Shown here: one piece after another, positions 38,992-47,509 of the stretch | Numbering within the stretch: position 1 is the first letter of the stretch | Layout of the letters: each line of letters begins with the position of its first letter | From: Microglena sp. YARC | Lineage: Eukaryota > Chlorophyta > Chlorophyceae > Chlamydomonadales > Chlamydomonadaceae | Reading direction: 5' to 3' | Length of the DNA: 64,000 nt | Assembly (NCBI GenBank): GCA_022414725.1 | Contig: CM039463.1 | Location: 56,477,761-56,541,760 of the forward strand | The notes under the pieces: model-generated | The model's database searches: none | The model's input: only the letters and a program-made list of their open reading frames with translations | Told to the model about the DNA's origin: nothing | Position numbers and translations under genes: made by a program

Positions 38992-39756
38992 TTATACTGA
39001 GTGTCCCAAAATTATTTGATCAACTGTATGATTTCCAGAAACTGCATAAATCTCCACAAGGCGAGCAGTAATGCCGCACGCAGCGTTGAACGCAGGGATT
39101 AGGAGGTCGTGCACCACAGGACCGCTGAGTGGCTTGCTATTGAGGCTGTCCTTGGACTCAGGTATACCTGTGTCAAGTGCTGCATGGTTACTGTCGAGGA
39201 CAAGCTGGAAGTCGAGTAGAGTGTGTAGTCTGCCTCGCGAGAACTCTGTTGGTATCGGTTGGTAAGGAAAGTAGTGTTTCCAAAAATTTATGACAGTCCA
39301 TAAGCTTGCCTGCACACTCTGCTCTTCAAAGTAAAACGAACGCAATCCGTTGACCCCTTCCTGTATGTTGCGAAGCGTTGCATCCTGGAACATGGTTCCC
39401 TGAAAGGACACAGATCTCTTGGGAGCTGCAGGACCCCCTTTGTCTCTGGATTGCTGTATCTCTGCGATCACGCAGCCGTCCAAAATGCCGCCCAGGAACA
39501 TGGATGCCATAGTGAGCTCTCGTGCTACGGTGTCTTGAAAAATTGTCCAATCCATGTCATGATGATCTTCCAGTGCATTCTTGACATAGAGTAGGCTCGG
39601 GCGAATGGACGCTAAGCCACTGCACAGGGCTCGCACATGCATGACCTTGCCCGGTAGGTTGAGTGCTACCTCTGAATCCCCGTCCTGGAAAGGTGGAGCA
39701 TACGTGCACCGGCAGTGACTGTAACAAGGACATGAGGAGCAGTTACCAGTAAACAT
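38992..39756 (-). CDS. Hypothetical protein, 254 aa, Cys-rich N-terminus
   Basis: It starts at the ATG at 39756 with a Cys-rich N-terminus (CSSCPCYSHCRC), followed by a mostly helical body (WTIFQDTVARELTMASMFL, ASLWTVINFWKHYFPYQPIP). The last residues (TVDQIILGHSV) are coded inside the inverted terminal sequence ending at 39028, so the gene's 3' end was overwritten by that element. Family not recognised. Confidence 0.5.
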   Translation of the reverse strand: MFTGNCSSCPCYSHCRCTYAPPFQDGDSEVALNLPGKVMHVRALCSGLASIRPSLLYVKNALEDHHDMDWTIFQDTVARELTMASMFLGGILDGCVIAEIQQSRDKGGPAAPKRSVSFQGTMFQDATLRNIQEGVNGLRSFYFEEQSVQASLWTVINFWKHYFPYQPIPTEFSRGRLHTLLDFQLVLDSNHAALDTGIPESKDSLNSKPLSGPVVHDLLIPAFNAACGITARLVEIYAVSGNHTVDQIILGHSV

Positions 39757-39781
39757 GGTGGCAAGTCGTATTGAAGGTTAG

Positions 39782-39928
39782 ATGCCTGTTTTTTTATATG
39801 CAATGTGGGTTGTAGATGGCGTGGGCTTCAAGTTTCCGGAGTATGTGAAGTGTCTCGATCCCGACACATTGTTCATGCCCGACATGCTGATCATGCTTTG
39901 CCCGAAAGTGATGACTATTCCACTCTAG
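39782..39928 (+). CDS. Small ORF, 48 aa
   Basis: ATG CCT ... TAG codes MPVFLYAMWVVDGVGF and a C-terminal part with FPEYVKCLDPDTLFMPDML. It begins 25 bp from the divergent gene and is preceded by no clear signal. The composition looks coding, but it may be a fragment. Confidence 0.25.
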   Translation: MPVFLYAMWVVDGVGFKFPEYVKCLDPDTLFMPDMLIMLCPKVMTIPL

Positions 39929-40334
39929 TTGTTGGTGTTGTTGTTGTTGACATCAAGTGTTGTGATACGGTTCTCATCCAAGTGTTGGCAACATATATCA
40001 CTTGACAAGCATGAGGTTGATTGCTTGAATTTTTCATGTCATAGCACGCATGGTTCTTTCTCATCAGCACACCATACATCGGAAATCCCTTGTGAATGTA
40101 AGCCTCGTATACTAGCCCCACAATACTTGTTGTCTTATCCAAGTTGTTGTGCGTTGTTGGGTTGTCTATGGTTACAATGGACCCTACAGTGTACGTGGGA
40201 TTCTGGTAAGGTAAGTAATCCATGTCTGAAGATCGTGTTTTGAAATGTACAATATAAAACCCTAAACAATTATGAGCATGGCAAACGCGAAGGAGTGCTC
40301 CGACTCGAAAGTAGTTGCCGCTTACTGATTTCAT
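39915..40334 (-). CDS. Hypothetical protein with remnant leucine-rich repeat upstream
   Basis: I use the ATG at 40334 (MKSVSGNYFRVG). The frame stays open upstream to 40529, where it codes INLTPLSGLTALQIL, one leucine-rich repeat like those of the gene at 56649-57227, and then transposon-end sequence. The body (MDYLPYQNPTYTVGSIVTID, FPMYGVLMRKNHACYD) is beta-rich and unrecognised. Either start is possible; the upstream part looks like later fusion. Confidence 0.4.
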   Translation of the reverse strand: MKSVSGNYFRVGALLRVCHAHNCLGFYIVHFKTRSSDMDYLPYQNPTYTVGSIVTIDNPTTHNNLDKTTSIVGLVYEAYIHKGFPMYGVLMRKNHACYDMKNSSNQPHACQVIYVANTWMRTVSQHLMSTTTTPTTRVE

Positions 40335-40449
40335 TGGGATTACAACTCTGAAAACCCTATTTAAATGTTGCTGGAAGCAGGGACTATTAAAGCTCAAGAT
40401 CTGTAGGGCCGTGAGACCAGACAGTGGTGTTAAGTTGATAGTATAGTGA

Positions 40450-42623
40450 TACAGTCGACGGAATACTAAAATGAAACCGCCTCGTGTACGGCACACCTTA
40501 CGGTGTAACCTAATGGTGTAGCAACCCACGTGACAGTAGGTCTATGCCACCCCCCCTCCCCCCCTCTCCCTCTACCTGCCCCTCTGCCCCCGGAGCCCCG
40601 TCCCGCACTGCCCTTCCCCTTGACTGGAGCCTTGTCAGACTTTAAGTCCATCGTCATGCCTCTCTTGCTCAGCTTGGCACTTAGCAGCTGGGCTTTGGCT
40701 GCCGCTACCATCTCGTCGCCATCATCTGCGTCCTCGTCTTCATCTGCAACGCCTGCACTAAGCTTCTCGAACCCGGACTCGTCCTCATCGTCATCCGCTC
40801 CGTCTTCTGCTCCGGCAGCGCCCTTCTTACCCTTTTTGCCCTTCAGAGGTGCGGAGAGCATTGCACCGCACTTCGCCTGCAGGCCTTGCCGGTTGAAGCT
40901 CCTGGTAAAGGCGCTCTTAATCTTTGTAGGGACATCCTTCATGGGGTCCTCTCCCCAATCGGCCTTGGTCTTGAACTTGGTCACGTCAATCACGTAGTCA
41001 AACATTTCCCGGGAGACGCAGTAGTCCTGCATCAGGGTAACCTTCTGCTGGATGCCACCACTCTCTCCATCAGTCACTAGTGGACGCGTCAGTAGGGTGC
41101 GCATGGCTGATAGGTACTCTAACCGCACGGGAGATCTGCTAGAAGCCATGTGGCCGCTGGAAGACATGGTGGTGGTGAGTTCTCCCAGCAAGCGTTTTTG
41201 CTTGTTTGAGGTTGAGAAGTTGCCCAGCCATGAGGTGAAGCGAGAGTAGTTGTCACCTGGCCAGAAGGCGTCCCTCCCGCCGCGCATGTACGCCCCCGGC
41301 ACAAGGCATGCAAGCGTGTTGAAGGCAGGCATAAGGCTCCAGTTCATGTAGCGCCGCACAGACGTGTTGATCACATCTCCTGCAGATATGGCCTCAGCTG
41401 ACTTCGCCACTGCCCTCATCCGCTGCTCCTCAGTTCCTGCGATGACTGGGCGGTGGTTAAGGTAGTTCTCCTGGATCAACAGGGGGACGATGTCGTCCAC
41501 CATAGCTAGGTTCAGCCGATCTTGAATGCTCATGCTTGAGCTGGCAGGCTCTAGCAACTTTCTTGCACACTCGAAAGGAGACAGGTCACTGTCCTTGTCG
41601 CATGCCTGGCTGCCCTTAACGTCATCGTAGGACATGGTGGTGCGACTAAGACGGACCATTTGCAGCTGTCCTAGGATAGAGCGTAGGTCGCAATTGGCTC
41701 CCTTGGCCAGGGCCTCCATGGTGGCATCATTGACAGTCAGCCCCTCCTTGCGGCATATCTCCATCATCCTTATCTTGACTTGCTGTGGGGTGGGTGACCT
41801 GAAGTCAAGCTCCACACAGTAGTTCCGCAAGCTTTTCAACTTCTGGTTCCACTTGTCGTTACAGATGCAGATAATGGGCACCTTTGAGGACTTGATCGTC
41901 TGGATCAGGTCTTGCACACCACCACGGTCACCACCAGACATCCCATCATCCTCATCCATGATCAGCAGCTGCTTCTTCATCTTCCCATCAGCTCCCACCA
42001 ACAGAGATTGATTGGTTGCCATCTCCTTGATCATGTTGGCCGACTTCCCTCCCATGCCAGCTGAGGTCTTTGAATCCGACTTGTTACGGGTGTCACTGGC
42101 ATTCATCTCCACAATCTCAAAATTACACTCCTTGGCCAAGATATGGGCGGCAGAGGTTTTGCCGATTCCCGGAGGACTACTGAGCAGCACCGCCTTCTTG
42201 GACAGGTCCTTAGGATTCTTCCGGCTGCCAGGAGGGGCCTGTGGTTGCTGGCCACGCAGATTTACACCCTCCCAGTTGCTGAGCCACATCCTGAGGGTGG
42301 CAATCAGCGTGTTGTTGCCCACCAGCTCTCTAGTGTTTGTTGGCTTGTACTTGTCCACCCAAAGTTGGTAGCCGGCATTACCTGAAGGAGCCTGGACACC
42401 AAATACTACTTTGTCATGATCGTTCAGGGAATTCCATTGCTCGGCAGTCATGCTTGACAGTTCGTACCTCAGTTGCTTCTCAAGTGCTTCTGCGCGCTCA
42501 GTCTCAATCTTCATTTATGCCTTATTTCGAGCGCGCTCAGTCCCCTCCAACGTTGCCCAAAAGCAACGATCTGCAGTCTGGATGAGTATAAGGTGTGTCC
42601 CACTTTATTTGAGAACTACTGTA
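40450..42623 (-). mobile_element. TACAGT/ACTGTA-bounded segment carrying an RFC1-like gene
   Basis: The left boundary TACAGTCGACGGAATACT matches the terminus of the 27.4-kb element and of 51276. The right boundary ...GAGAACTACTGTA matches the termini at 51013 and 56335. The two ends point inwards as in a TA-targeting transposon, though they are of two sequence types. Almost the whole interior is one gene, and there is no transposase. This reads as capture of a host gene between transposon ends (inference). Confidence 0.5.
40466..42514 (-). CDS. RFC1: Replication factor C large subunit (RFC1-like), without BRCT domain, both ends fused to repeats
   Basis: The large subunit of the clamp loader that places PCNA on DNA. 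LWVDKYKPTNTRELVGN opens the AAA+ domain. Walker A is SSPPGIGKTSAAH, Walker B LLIMDEDDGM, then RGGVQDLIQTIKSSKVPIIC and the RFC1 C-terminal helical region, ending in an acidic and Lys/Gly-Arg-rich tail. The BRCT N-terminus of cellular RFC1 is missing. Instead the first 33 residues (MKIETERAEALEKQLRYELS...) copy the end of the coiled-coil gene at 6472-7041. The last 20 or so (PLGYTVRCAVHEAVSF) are transposon-end sequence. No introns are visible and GC is higher than in the flanks, as expected for a retrocopy or horizontally captured host gene. The frame is intact. Confidence 0.85.
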   Translation of the reverse strand: MKIETERAEALEKQLRYELSSMTAEQWNSLNDHDKVVFGVQAPSGNAGYQLWVDKYKPTNTRELVGNNTLIATLRMWLSNWEGVNLRGQQPQAPPGSRKNPKDLSKKAVLLSSPPGIGKTSAAHILAKECNFEIVEMNASDTRNKSDSKTSAGMGGKSANMIKEMATNQSLLVGADGKMKKQLLIMDEDDGMSGGDRGGVQDLIQTIKSSKVPIICICNDKWNQKLKSLRNYCVELDFRSPTPQQVKIRMMEICRKEGLTVNDATMEALAKGANCDLRSILGQLQMVRLSRTTMSYDDVKGSQACDKDSDLSPFECARKLLEPASSSMSIQDRLNLAMVDDIVPLLIQENYLNHRPVIAGTEEQRMRAVAKSAEAISAGDVINTSVRRYMNWSLMPAFNTLACLVPGAYMRGGRDAFWPGDNYSRFTSWLGNFSTSNKQKRLLGELTTTMSSSGHMASSRSPVRLEYLSAMRTLLTRPLVTDGESGGIQQKVTLMQDYCVSREMFDYVIDVTKFKTKADWGEDPMKDVPTKIKSAFTRSFNRQGLQAKCGAMLSAPLKGKKGKKGAAGAEDGADDDEDESGFEKLSAGVADEDEDADDGDEMVAAAKAQLLSAKLSKRGMTMDLKSDKAPVKGKGSAGRGSGGRGAGRGRGGEGGWHRPTVTWVATPLGYTVRCAVHEAVSF

Positions 42624-42660
42624 TCAATTAAATTGCATTAAATGATTGGATAACTTCAAT

Positions 42661-43182
42661 ATGTATGCAGTTGAAGAAATGGATGCAAGCCTTAGTACTA
42701 CGACATTCAAAAGCCGCATCATGGGCACTTCAGTCAACGTCAGCTTGACAATAAGGAATACCCATGAGGCCACCATGGAGTTCACCCTCTTCGGTGCCGC
42801 TTACACATTCACTGTTACGAGGTGGAGCAGAAAGGGTTTGTCGTCCTTTCTGCTTCTCTTCTTTGCTTACAAGTGCCGCGAAGCAGCTGACTTCGGTTCT
42901 CTCACGGTGGATGACAACGGTGTTCCTACCTTCAATAAGACCACTTCCCAGAAGGTCAATGCTGTTATCCAAGGTGCCAAGGATGTCATGGCATGCGTAG
43001 ACGAGATTGGTACTCGGCACCAGCGGTCAGTGCTCGACTATGCCGTCTGGTACCGGGAGAAGCACACCTGCTGGGACACCTACGAGAACTACATCACCAT
43101 GCTGGCATGCAACTGCATCGTCCACACAGATTTCTTGGCTCCGGGTGTCACATGGGAGTTGGTGACATTTGGCATGGCTTGA
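42661..43182 (+). CDS. Hypothetical protein, 173 aa
   Basis: The ATG at 42661 (MYAVEEMDASL) is used; the longer frame begins with TTG. The N-terminal half is beta-rich (NVSLTIRNTHEATMEFTLF), then comes a Trp/Cys-containing helical part (LDYAVWYREKHTCWDTYENY). No known motif. It is followed at about 43255-43350 by another transposon-type right end, and starts only 38 bp after the end of the RFC1-bearing segment, so it may itself be element cargo. Confidence 0.5.
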   Translation: MYAVEEMDASLSTTTFKSRIMGTSVNVSLTIRNTHEATMEFTLFGAAYTFTVTRWSRKGLSSFLLLFFAYKCREAADFGSLTVDDNGVPTFNKTTSQKVNAVIQGAKDVMACVDEIGTRHQRSVLDYAVWYREKHTCWDTYENYITMLACNCIVHTDFLAPGVTWELVTFGMA

Positions 43183-43254
43183 AGTGTATGAGGAATTTGC
43201 ATGTACTAAATATCAGAATGCCATGTATGGCAACCAACGCTTCTGTAAAATTCT

Positions 43255-43350
43255 TCAACCTGCTGCACCCCCCCCAACGTTGCCAAAACGCAAAGATCTG
43301 CAGTCTGGATGATTATAAGGTGTGTCCTACTTTATTTGAGAACAACTGTA
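43255..43350 (+). repeat. Terminal sequence of the ...AACAACTGTA type, right-facing
   Basis: About 95 bp matching 56240-56335: CTGCTGCACCCCCC, AACGTTGCC, GATCTGCAGTCTGGATGATT, then TTTATTTGAGAACAACTGTA. No opposite end facing it was found nearer than 42623. Confidence 0.7.
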
Positions 43351-43447
43351 AGAGCGGGCGACTGTATTCATGCAAGTGTTGGGTGAGTTCAATTGAAAAC
43401 TCATAAATTGTGATTCATTGAGTGTACATAAATTGTGAGCGAATTAC

Positions 43448-44119
43448 ATGGCCTGCGTTCGACGTAAATACGGAATCCCTTGCCAACCATATTCCAATAA
43501 ATGTCCCAGCCATCTTGCTAACATTCCAACCTGTGCAGTTGACAGCATCGCTTACTTGGAAAGACTGGTTAAGGCGAAAAAAGAATTGGAGGCCCAGGTC
43601 GACGTCATGTCAGCCCAAGCTATACAGGATGCAGCCAAGATGGACCATCTGGCATCTCACTCCAATGTCATGGCATCTTACTCCAATGTCATGTCAGCCC
43701 AAGCTGTACAGGATGCAGCCAGGATGGACCATCTGGCATCTCACTCCAATGTCATGGCATCTTACTCCAATGTCATGTCAGCCCAAGCTGTACAGGATGC
43801 AGCCAGGATGGACCATCTGGCATCTCACTCCAATGTCATGGCAGCCCAAGCTGTACAAGATGCAGCCAGGATGGATCATCTGGCATCTCACTCCAATGTC
43901 ATGGCATCTTACTCCAATGTCATGTCAGCCCAAGCTGTACAGGATGCAGCCAGGATGGACCATCTGGCATCTCACTCCAATGTCATGTCAGCTGTACAGG
44001 ATGCAGCTAAAACCAACTGTCTGGAGGCCCGGGTCAGCCAGTTGGCAGCGCAGCTCGCTAGGTTTCCGCACAACCCGGGTATGCATTTCTACGGCGATGG
44101 CAACATCACCCCGCCTTGA
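43448..44119 (+). CDS. Repeat protein with 28-residue coiled-coil units
   Basis: The N-terminus (MACVRRKYGIPCQPY) has several Cys. A predicted coiled coil (YLERLVKAKKELEAQVDVM) leads into about five imperfect repeats of MSAQAVQDAARMDHLASHSN plus VMASYSNV, ending in a C-terminal coil (NCLEARVSQLAAQLARF). The 84-bp DNA unit is a multiple of three, so another frame (43422-44153, Trp/Met/Pro-rich) is open too. The Ala/Gln-rich frame is the better protein. Function unknown, probably structural. A piece of the 22-kb gene follows in inverted orientation. Confidence 0.55.
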   Translation: MACVRRKYGIPCQPYSNKCPSHLANIPTCAVDSIAYLERLVKAKKELEAQVDVMSAQAIQDAAKMDHLASHSNVMASYSNVMSAQAVQDAARMDHLASHSNVMASYSNVMSAQAVQDAARMDHLASHSNVMAAQAVQDAARMDHLASHSNVMASYSNVMSAQAVQDAARMDHLASHSNVMSAVQDAAKTNCLEARVSQLAAQLARFPHNPGMHFYGDGNITPP

Positions 44120-44297
44120 GATTATCTCCCTTGGGGTGAGACCGCCTGTGTGAAGACTTCGAATGCCGGTGACTTGCGCATACTCATTCTCACACGTGAA
44201 TTCAAGCAGAGCAGACTCCTGCTCGAAAACCTAACCAAATATGAACAACGCACACATGACGTCCGCATTTCGAAAAAAAATAAGTATACGCAGCAAT

Positions 44298-45098
44298 TTA
44301 AGCCAACTCAGTATTATTGAGCAAGTAGATAATCTCGTACATTTCACAGGGAATCTCGGGACTCGACACGTCGAATGCACCATTCAGATTCTGGGACAGT
44401 TTGTCCATCCACTTGTGATCAGCCTCGGTCATGCGCGCATCGCGCAAGGAGTTGGCCTTGTCGGGATGCAGCCGCATGATCATCATCCTCTGTTCATTCC
44501 TCGTCCAACCGGCATGTAACCAGGTGTCAATGGCTTCGTCAGACAACCAGTACTTCCACCAGCTGGTGGACATGGTCGCCCGGGTAGGCCCTCTTGCGAG
44601 GAACGTTTCTAAGATCCCGGTCCTCTCCAGTAGCCCGGATACGTCTTTAAACGTGGGGGACGACTGATTATCGGACTGGGTCTCGGGCTCGGGCTCGGGC
44701 TCGGGCTGGGCCTCGGGCTCGTCTTCAGACTCGGACATGGCCTGGGCCTCGGGCTCGGACTCGGACTCGGACTCGGACTCGGACTCGGACTCGGACTCGG
44801 ACTCGGACTCGGACTCGGACTCGGACATGGCCTGGGCCTCGGACTTGGACTCAGACTCGGACTCGGACTCGGACTCGGACATGGCCTGGGCCTCGTCGTC
44901 AGACTCGGACTCGGACATGGCCTGGGCCTCGTCGTCGGACTCATCATCAGACGATACCAAGGATACAATGCACGGCTCAAGTGTGTTCAGAACGCAGTTG
45001 CAGATTTGTTTCACGCAGTCGCGAACAATGTCTTCATCGTCCGTTGATAGGTCGATGATGCACGGTTGTTCTGACACGTTAACGAAAGTACAAGACAT
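44298..45098 (-). CDS. Acidic Ser-Glu repeat protein with J-domain-like C-terminus
   Basis: The ATG at 45098 ([13 protein letters not shown]) is preferred over the upstream TTG. Residues 15-60 hold Cys-containing helices. Then follow long SE dipeptide runs broken by EAQAMSESE units, coded by a TCGGAC-type hexamer array (44680-44930). The C-terminal 90 residues include [18 protein letters not shown] and [15 protein letters not shown] ... [11 protein letters not shown]. The HPDK motif between two helices, with a following LN.A.. helix, resembles a DnaJ J-domain, which would stimulate Hsp70. The helix order and spacing are only approximate. Intact ORF. Confidence 0.5.
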   Translation of the reverse strand: MSCTFVNVSEQPCIIDLSTDDEDIVRDCVKQICNCVLNTLEPCIVSLVSSDDESDDEAQAMSESESDDEAQAMSESESESESESKSEAQAMSESESESESESESESESESESESEPEAQAMSESEDEPEAQPEPEPEPETQSDNQSSPTFKDVSGLLERTGILETFLARGPTRATMSTSWWKYWLSDEAIDTWLHAGWTRNEQRMMIMRLHPDKANSLRDARMTEADHKWMDKLSQNLNGAFDVSSPEIPCEMYEIIYLLNNTELA

Positions 45099-45830
45099 GA
45101 TTGATTGATGAGAAATGATAAATAGCGGCAAAGTGGAAGTATAATATGTGTGTGTCTTTACAGCTCGAGCGAAACATTTCAATTTTTTTTCACAAGCACT
45201 ACGAGGAGAAATACATGAAGGAACGCGCGTTCGATGATAACTACAAGGACGGGCTCATTAATATCGCGCCCCGCCAAGGGAACTCGGCGACTTGTACCGC
45301 GGCGGCTTGTATGGCTCGTACCGCGGACGCGATGGTGTGTAGTCATCCAGCACAGTGATCAGCAGATCATGCGCATCCAGCACAGTGATCAGCAGATCAT
45401 GCGCATGTGCCCTGAACATCGGGTGCCAAGTTCCGTCTTGGTGTTACTTGCGGATGTAAGCCACATGACCAAATCCGCCCCGGAATTCTTGCGAGGCCAA
45501 AGAAATATTGCAAACTGGAAGTTGTGGTAGGACGCAAAATTGATTACAAGCTGACAGGTTCTTTACAGAACGCAGTGTCGAGCGAAGTGTAGAAGATAAA
45601 CACATACAAGAGGACTTTGGGAGGACTTGGGATATTATGTAAAGAGAACCAGACCAAGTTTAGTAAATTGGCGTGTTTTTGTGTTTCCGTGTTTTGAATG
45701 AGACGCCGACGCATCTGACGCAACCGTATTCACTGTGGTACAGGGGTCATCCAAAGAAACCGCACGATCACAAGCAGACTATATTGGGTTCCTTAAAGGG
45801 GCAGAGGGATTCAGTTGCAGATTGTATTAA
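45099..45830 (+). other. Noncoding or degenerate region with 30-bp tandem
   Basis: A short ORF from 45146 (KHYEEKYMKERAFDDNYKDG) may be a gene fragment. A 30-bp unit (ATCCAGCACAGTGATCAGCA...) is repeated twice at 45347-45406. The rest is without recognisable genes. Confidence 0.4.
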
Positions 45831-45951
45831 ACAAACGGCGGAGCCCCTTTCACATCTTCCCCAGCGGAGCGACCGGGGGCGACCGGAGGGGAGGCCCCAC
45901 GGGAAGTCCGCGAGGAACCGAGCGGGTGGGCGACCGGAGGGGAGCCCACAG
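45831..45951 (+). ncRNA. Paired-hairpin GC-rich element, copy D
   Basis: The second hairpin (GTGGGC/GCCCAC) is perfect. The first has drifted to GGGGGC...GGCCCC and pairs less well. The upstream box and flanks (GCAGATTGTATTAAACAAACGGCGGAG, CACAGTTCACATGC) are shared with copy A. Confidence 0.35.
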
Positions 45952-46132
45952 TTCACATGCATGCAGCAGACAATACGATGTATGTATGTATGTAGCCGGT
46001 CTCTACATATGGACTGTGACAAACATGCGGAAAGCGTGGGAGAAGAATGGGGTAAGGGTGGTGTCGCAAGACGGATTGAGAAGAGCACACGACTCCTCCT
46101 GTTTGACATAATTTCTCCATGCAGACTCAAAC

Positions 46133-46354
46133 ATGGATGTTATTGAAGGCCTTAATGCTCATGTGCAATTCCTGTCACAAGAGCAGGAGAGGTTGATGCA
46201 AGAAATTGCAAATTTGTCTACATCTCCAGACATCGAACACGAAGTGAAAAGAGAGCAGGTATTGATTTTGGCCCGGGAATTACGCGCTGCTTCCTCTGAG
46301 CATGCCCTCGTCTTTGCCGCTCTGCAAGCGGCAGGCCGCAGGCAAGTTGGATGA
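46133..46354 (+). CDS. Small coiled-coil protein, 73 aa
   Basis: ATG-started ORF with a regular coiled coil (VQFLSQEQERLMQEIANLS, REQVLILARELRAASSEHA). It is preceded by a repeat block (45993-46100) that recurs at 46861-46985. It overlaps the end of the ankyrin ORF on the other strand. It may be genuine, but its short length and overlap leave doubt. Confidence 0.35.
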   Translation: MDVIEGLNAHVQFLSQEQERLMQEIANLSTSPDIEHEVKREQVLILARELRAASSEHALVFAALQAAGRRQVG

Positions 46355-46681
46355 TAAGAGGTTCACTAAATCATGATACCCGTTGTGTTGTGCGACATAA
46401 CATGCAGTACTTGTATCAAATTGTGCACCTGGGAGGGCAAGTAATGTTTTTACTAAATCATAATGACCGTTTCGAGAAGCCGCAGAAAGATCGCAATTAG
46501 TTGGATGCGATCCTGCAGAAATCAGTGCGAGGACACTCTCTAGTTTGTTTAGTGAGCATGACAAAGTTAGTGCTTGTTGTATGCAGGTCTTGTAATCACT
46601 CATCTGCATACACAAGCCGATATTCAGCATTTTCATGTCACCTGTGCCAGCACCAACTAGAACAACCGTCTCAGGATCCAT
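46280..46681 (-). CDS. Ankyrin-repeat protein, 133 aa
   Basis: Starts at ATG 46681 (MDPETVVLVGAGTGDM). It has at least three ankyrin-like units: LTLSCSLNKLESVLALISAG, LSAASRNGHYDLVKTLLALPG and CYVAQHNGYHDLVNLLSSNL. Likely a protein-interaction module of the kind abundant in giant viruses and protists. It overlaps the 46133-46354 ORF by 75 bp on the opposite strand. Confidence 0.6.
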   Translation of the reverse strand: MDPETVVLVGAGTGDMKMLNIGLCMQMSDYKTCIQQALTLSCSLNKLESVLALISAGSHPTNCDLSAASRNGHYDLVKTLLALPGAQFDTSTACYVAQHNGYHDLVNLLSSNLPAACRLQSGKDEGMLRGSSA

Positions 46682-47509
46682 TTTTACTAATCCTCACAAT
46701 TTGTTTCGTGTTAATTGTACGCAGGGGGGCTGGACAAGCAGCAGTTGTGCAAGGCACTGAGACCTAAGGAGGAGCCCCATTGGGATGACGGAAACTCTTT
46801 GGCACATCGACCGAATGCATCAATGCATGCATGCACACGCATGACCATGGCATGTCAAGTATGCCTATGTATTCATAGTAAATGTAGCCGGTCTCTACAT
46901 ATGGACTGTGACAAACAGGCGGAAATCGTGGGAGAACAATGGGGTAGGGGTGTCGCAAGACGGATTGAGAAGAGCACAGACTCATGCTACATCTGACCAT
47001 TTTCATTTTAAGAGGGGGGAGGCGAAGTGCAGCGGCAGTTAAGACAGATGATGATGATGCGGTGTGTGCAGTGAAGTGCATGTGGGTGCAGCAGCAGTGA
47101 AGTAGTGGTCCTCCCCATCCAAAATTACAAAAGTAACAAAAATAACAAAAATAACAAAATTCAGGGAAACCCAATCGTATTTACATTATAATTATCATTA
47201 CATCCTACGACATGGTTGTTCTCATCCTCAATCATTATAATATTAATTTATTTTGTAAGTTTTGAAAGGTCATGGGGCATGCGGTAGCCAGCCGCTGTGG
47301 CATGTGCGAATGATGGACAATGGGGCAGATTGGGGTGGTTCCTGTTTTGTCTTTACAACTGTTGCATCTGAAAAGTAAACCGTTGCAACCTTCCTCCTCC
47401 TGCTGCGTCCACACCAGTTTGCCAGTAGGCACTGCGCATGATCCACCTTTATCGTAATCAAAATGAAGTATAATTATATTATTATTCATTGGTTCAACAT
47501 TAAGAGGCT
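46682..47509 (+). other. Noncoding region with duplicated block
   Basis: The segment 46861-46985 (CCGGTCTCTACATATGGACT...GATTGAGAAGAGCACA) is a diverged copy of 45993-46100. AACAAAAATAAC repeats lie near 47130. The rest has no supported gene. Confidence 0.55.

Noticed and set aside
43422..44153. 243-codon ORF overlapping the repeat protein in another frame
   Set aside because: Trp/Met/Pro-rich periodic translation of an 84-bp repeat; the other frame has credible coiled-coil ends on both sides.
44609..45108. ORFs coding Ser-Pro or Asp-Ser dipeptide runs on both strands at the hexamer array
   Set aside because: Frame shadows of the SE-coding repeat; only the SE frame continues into non-repetitive protein on both sides.
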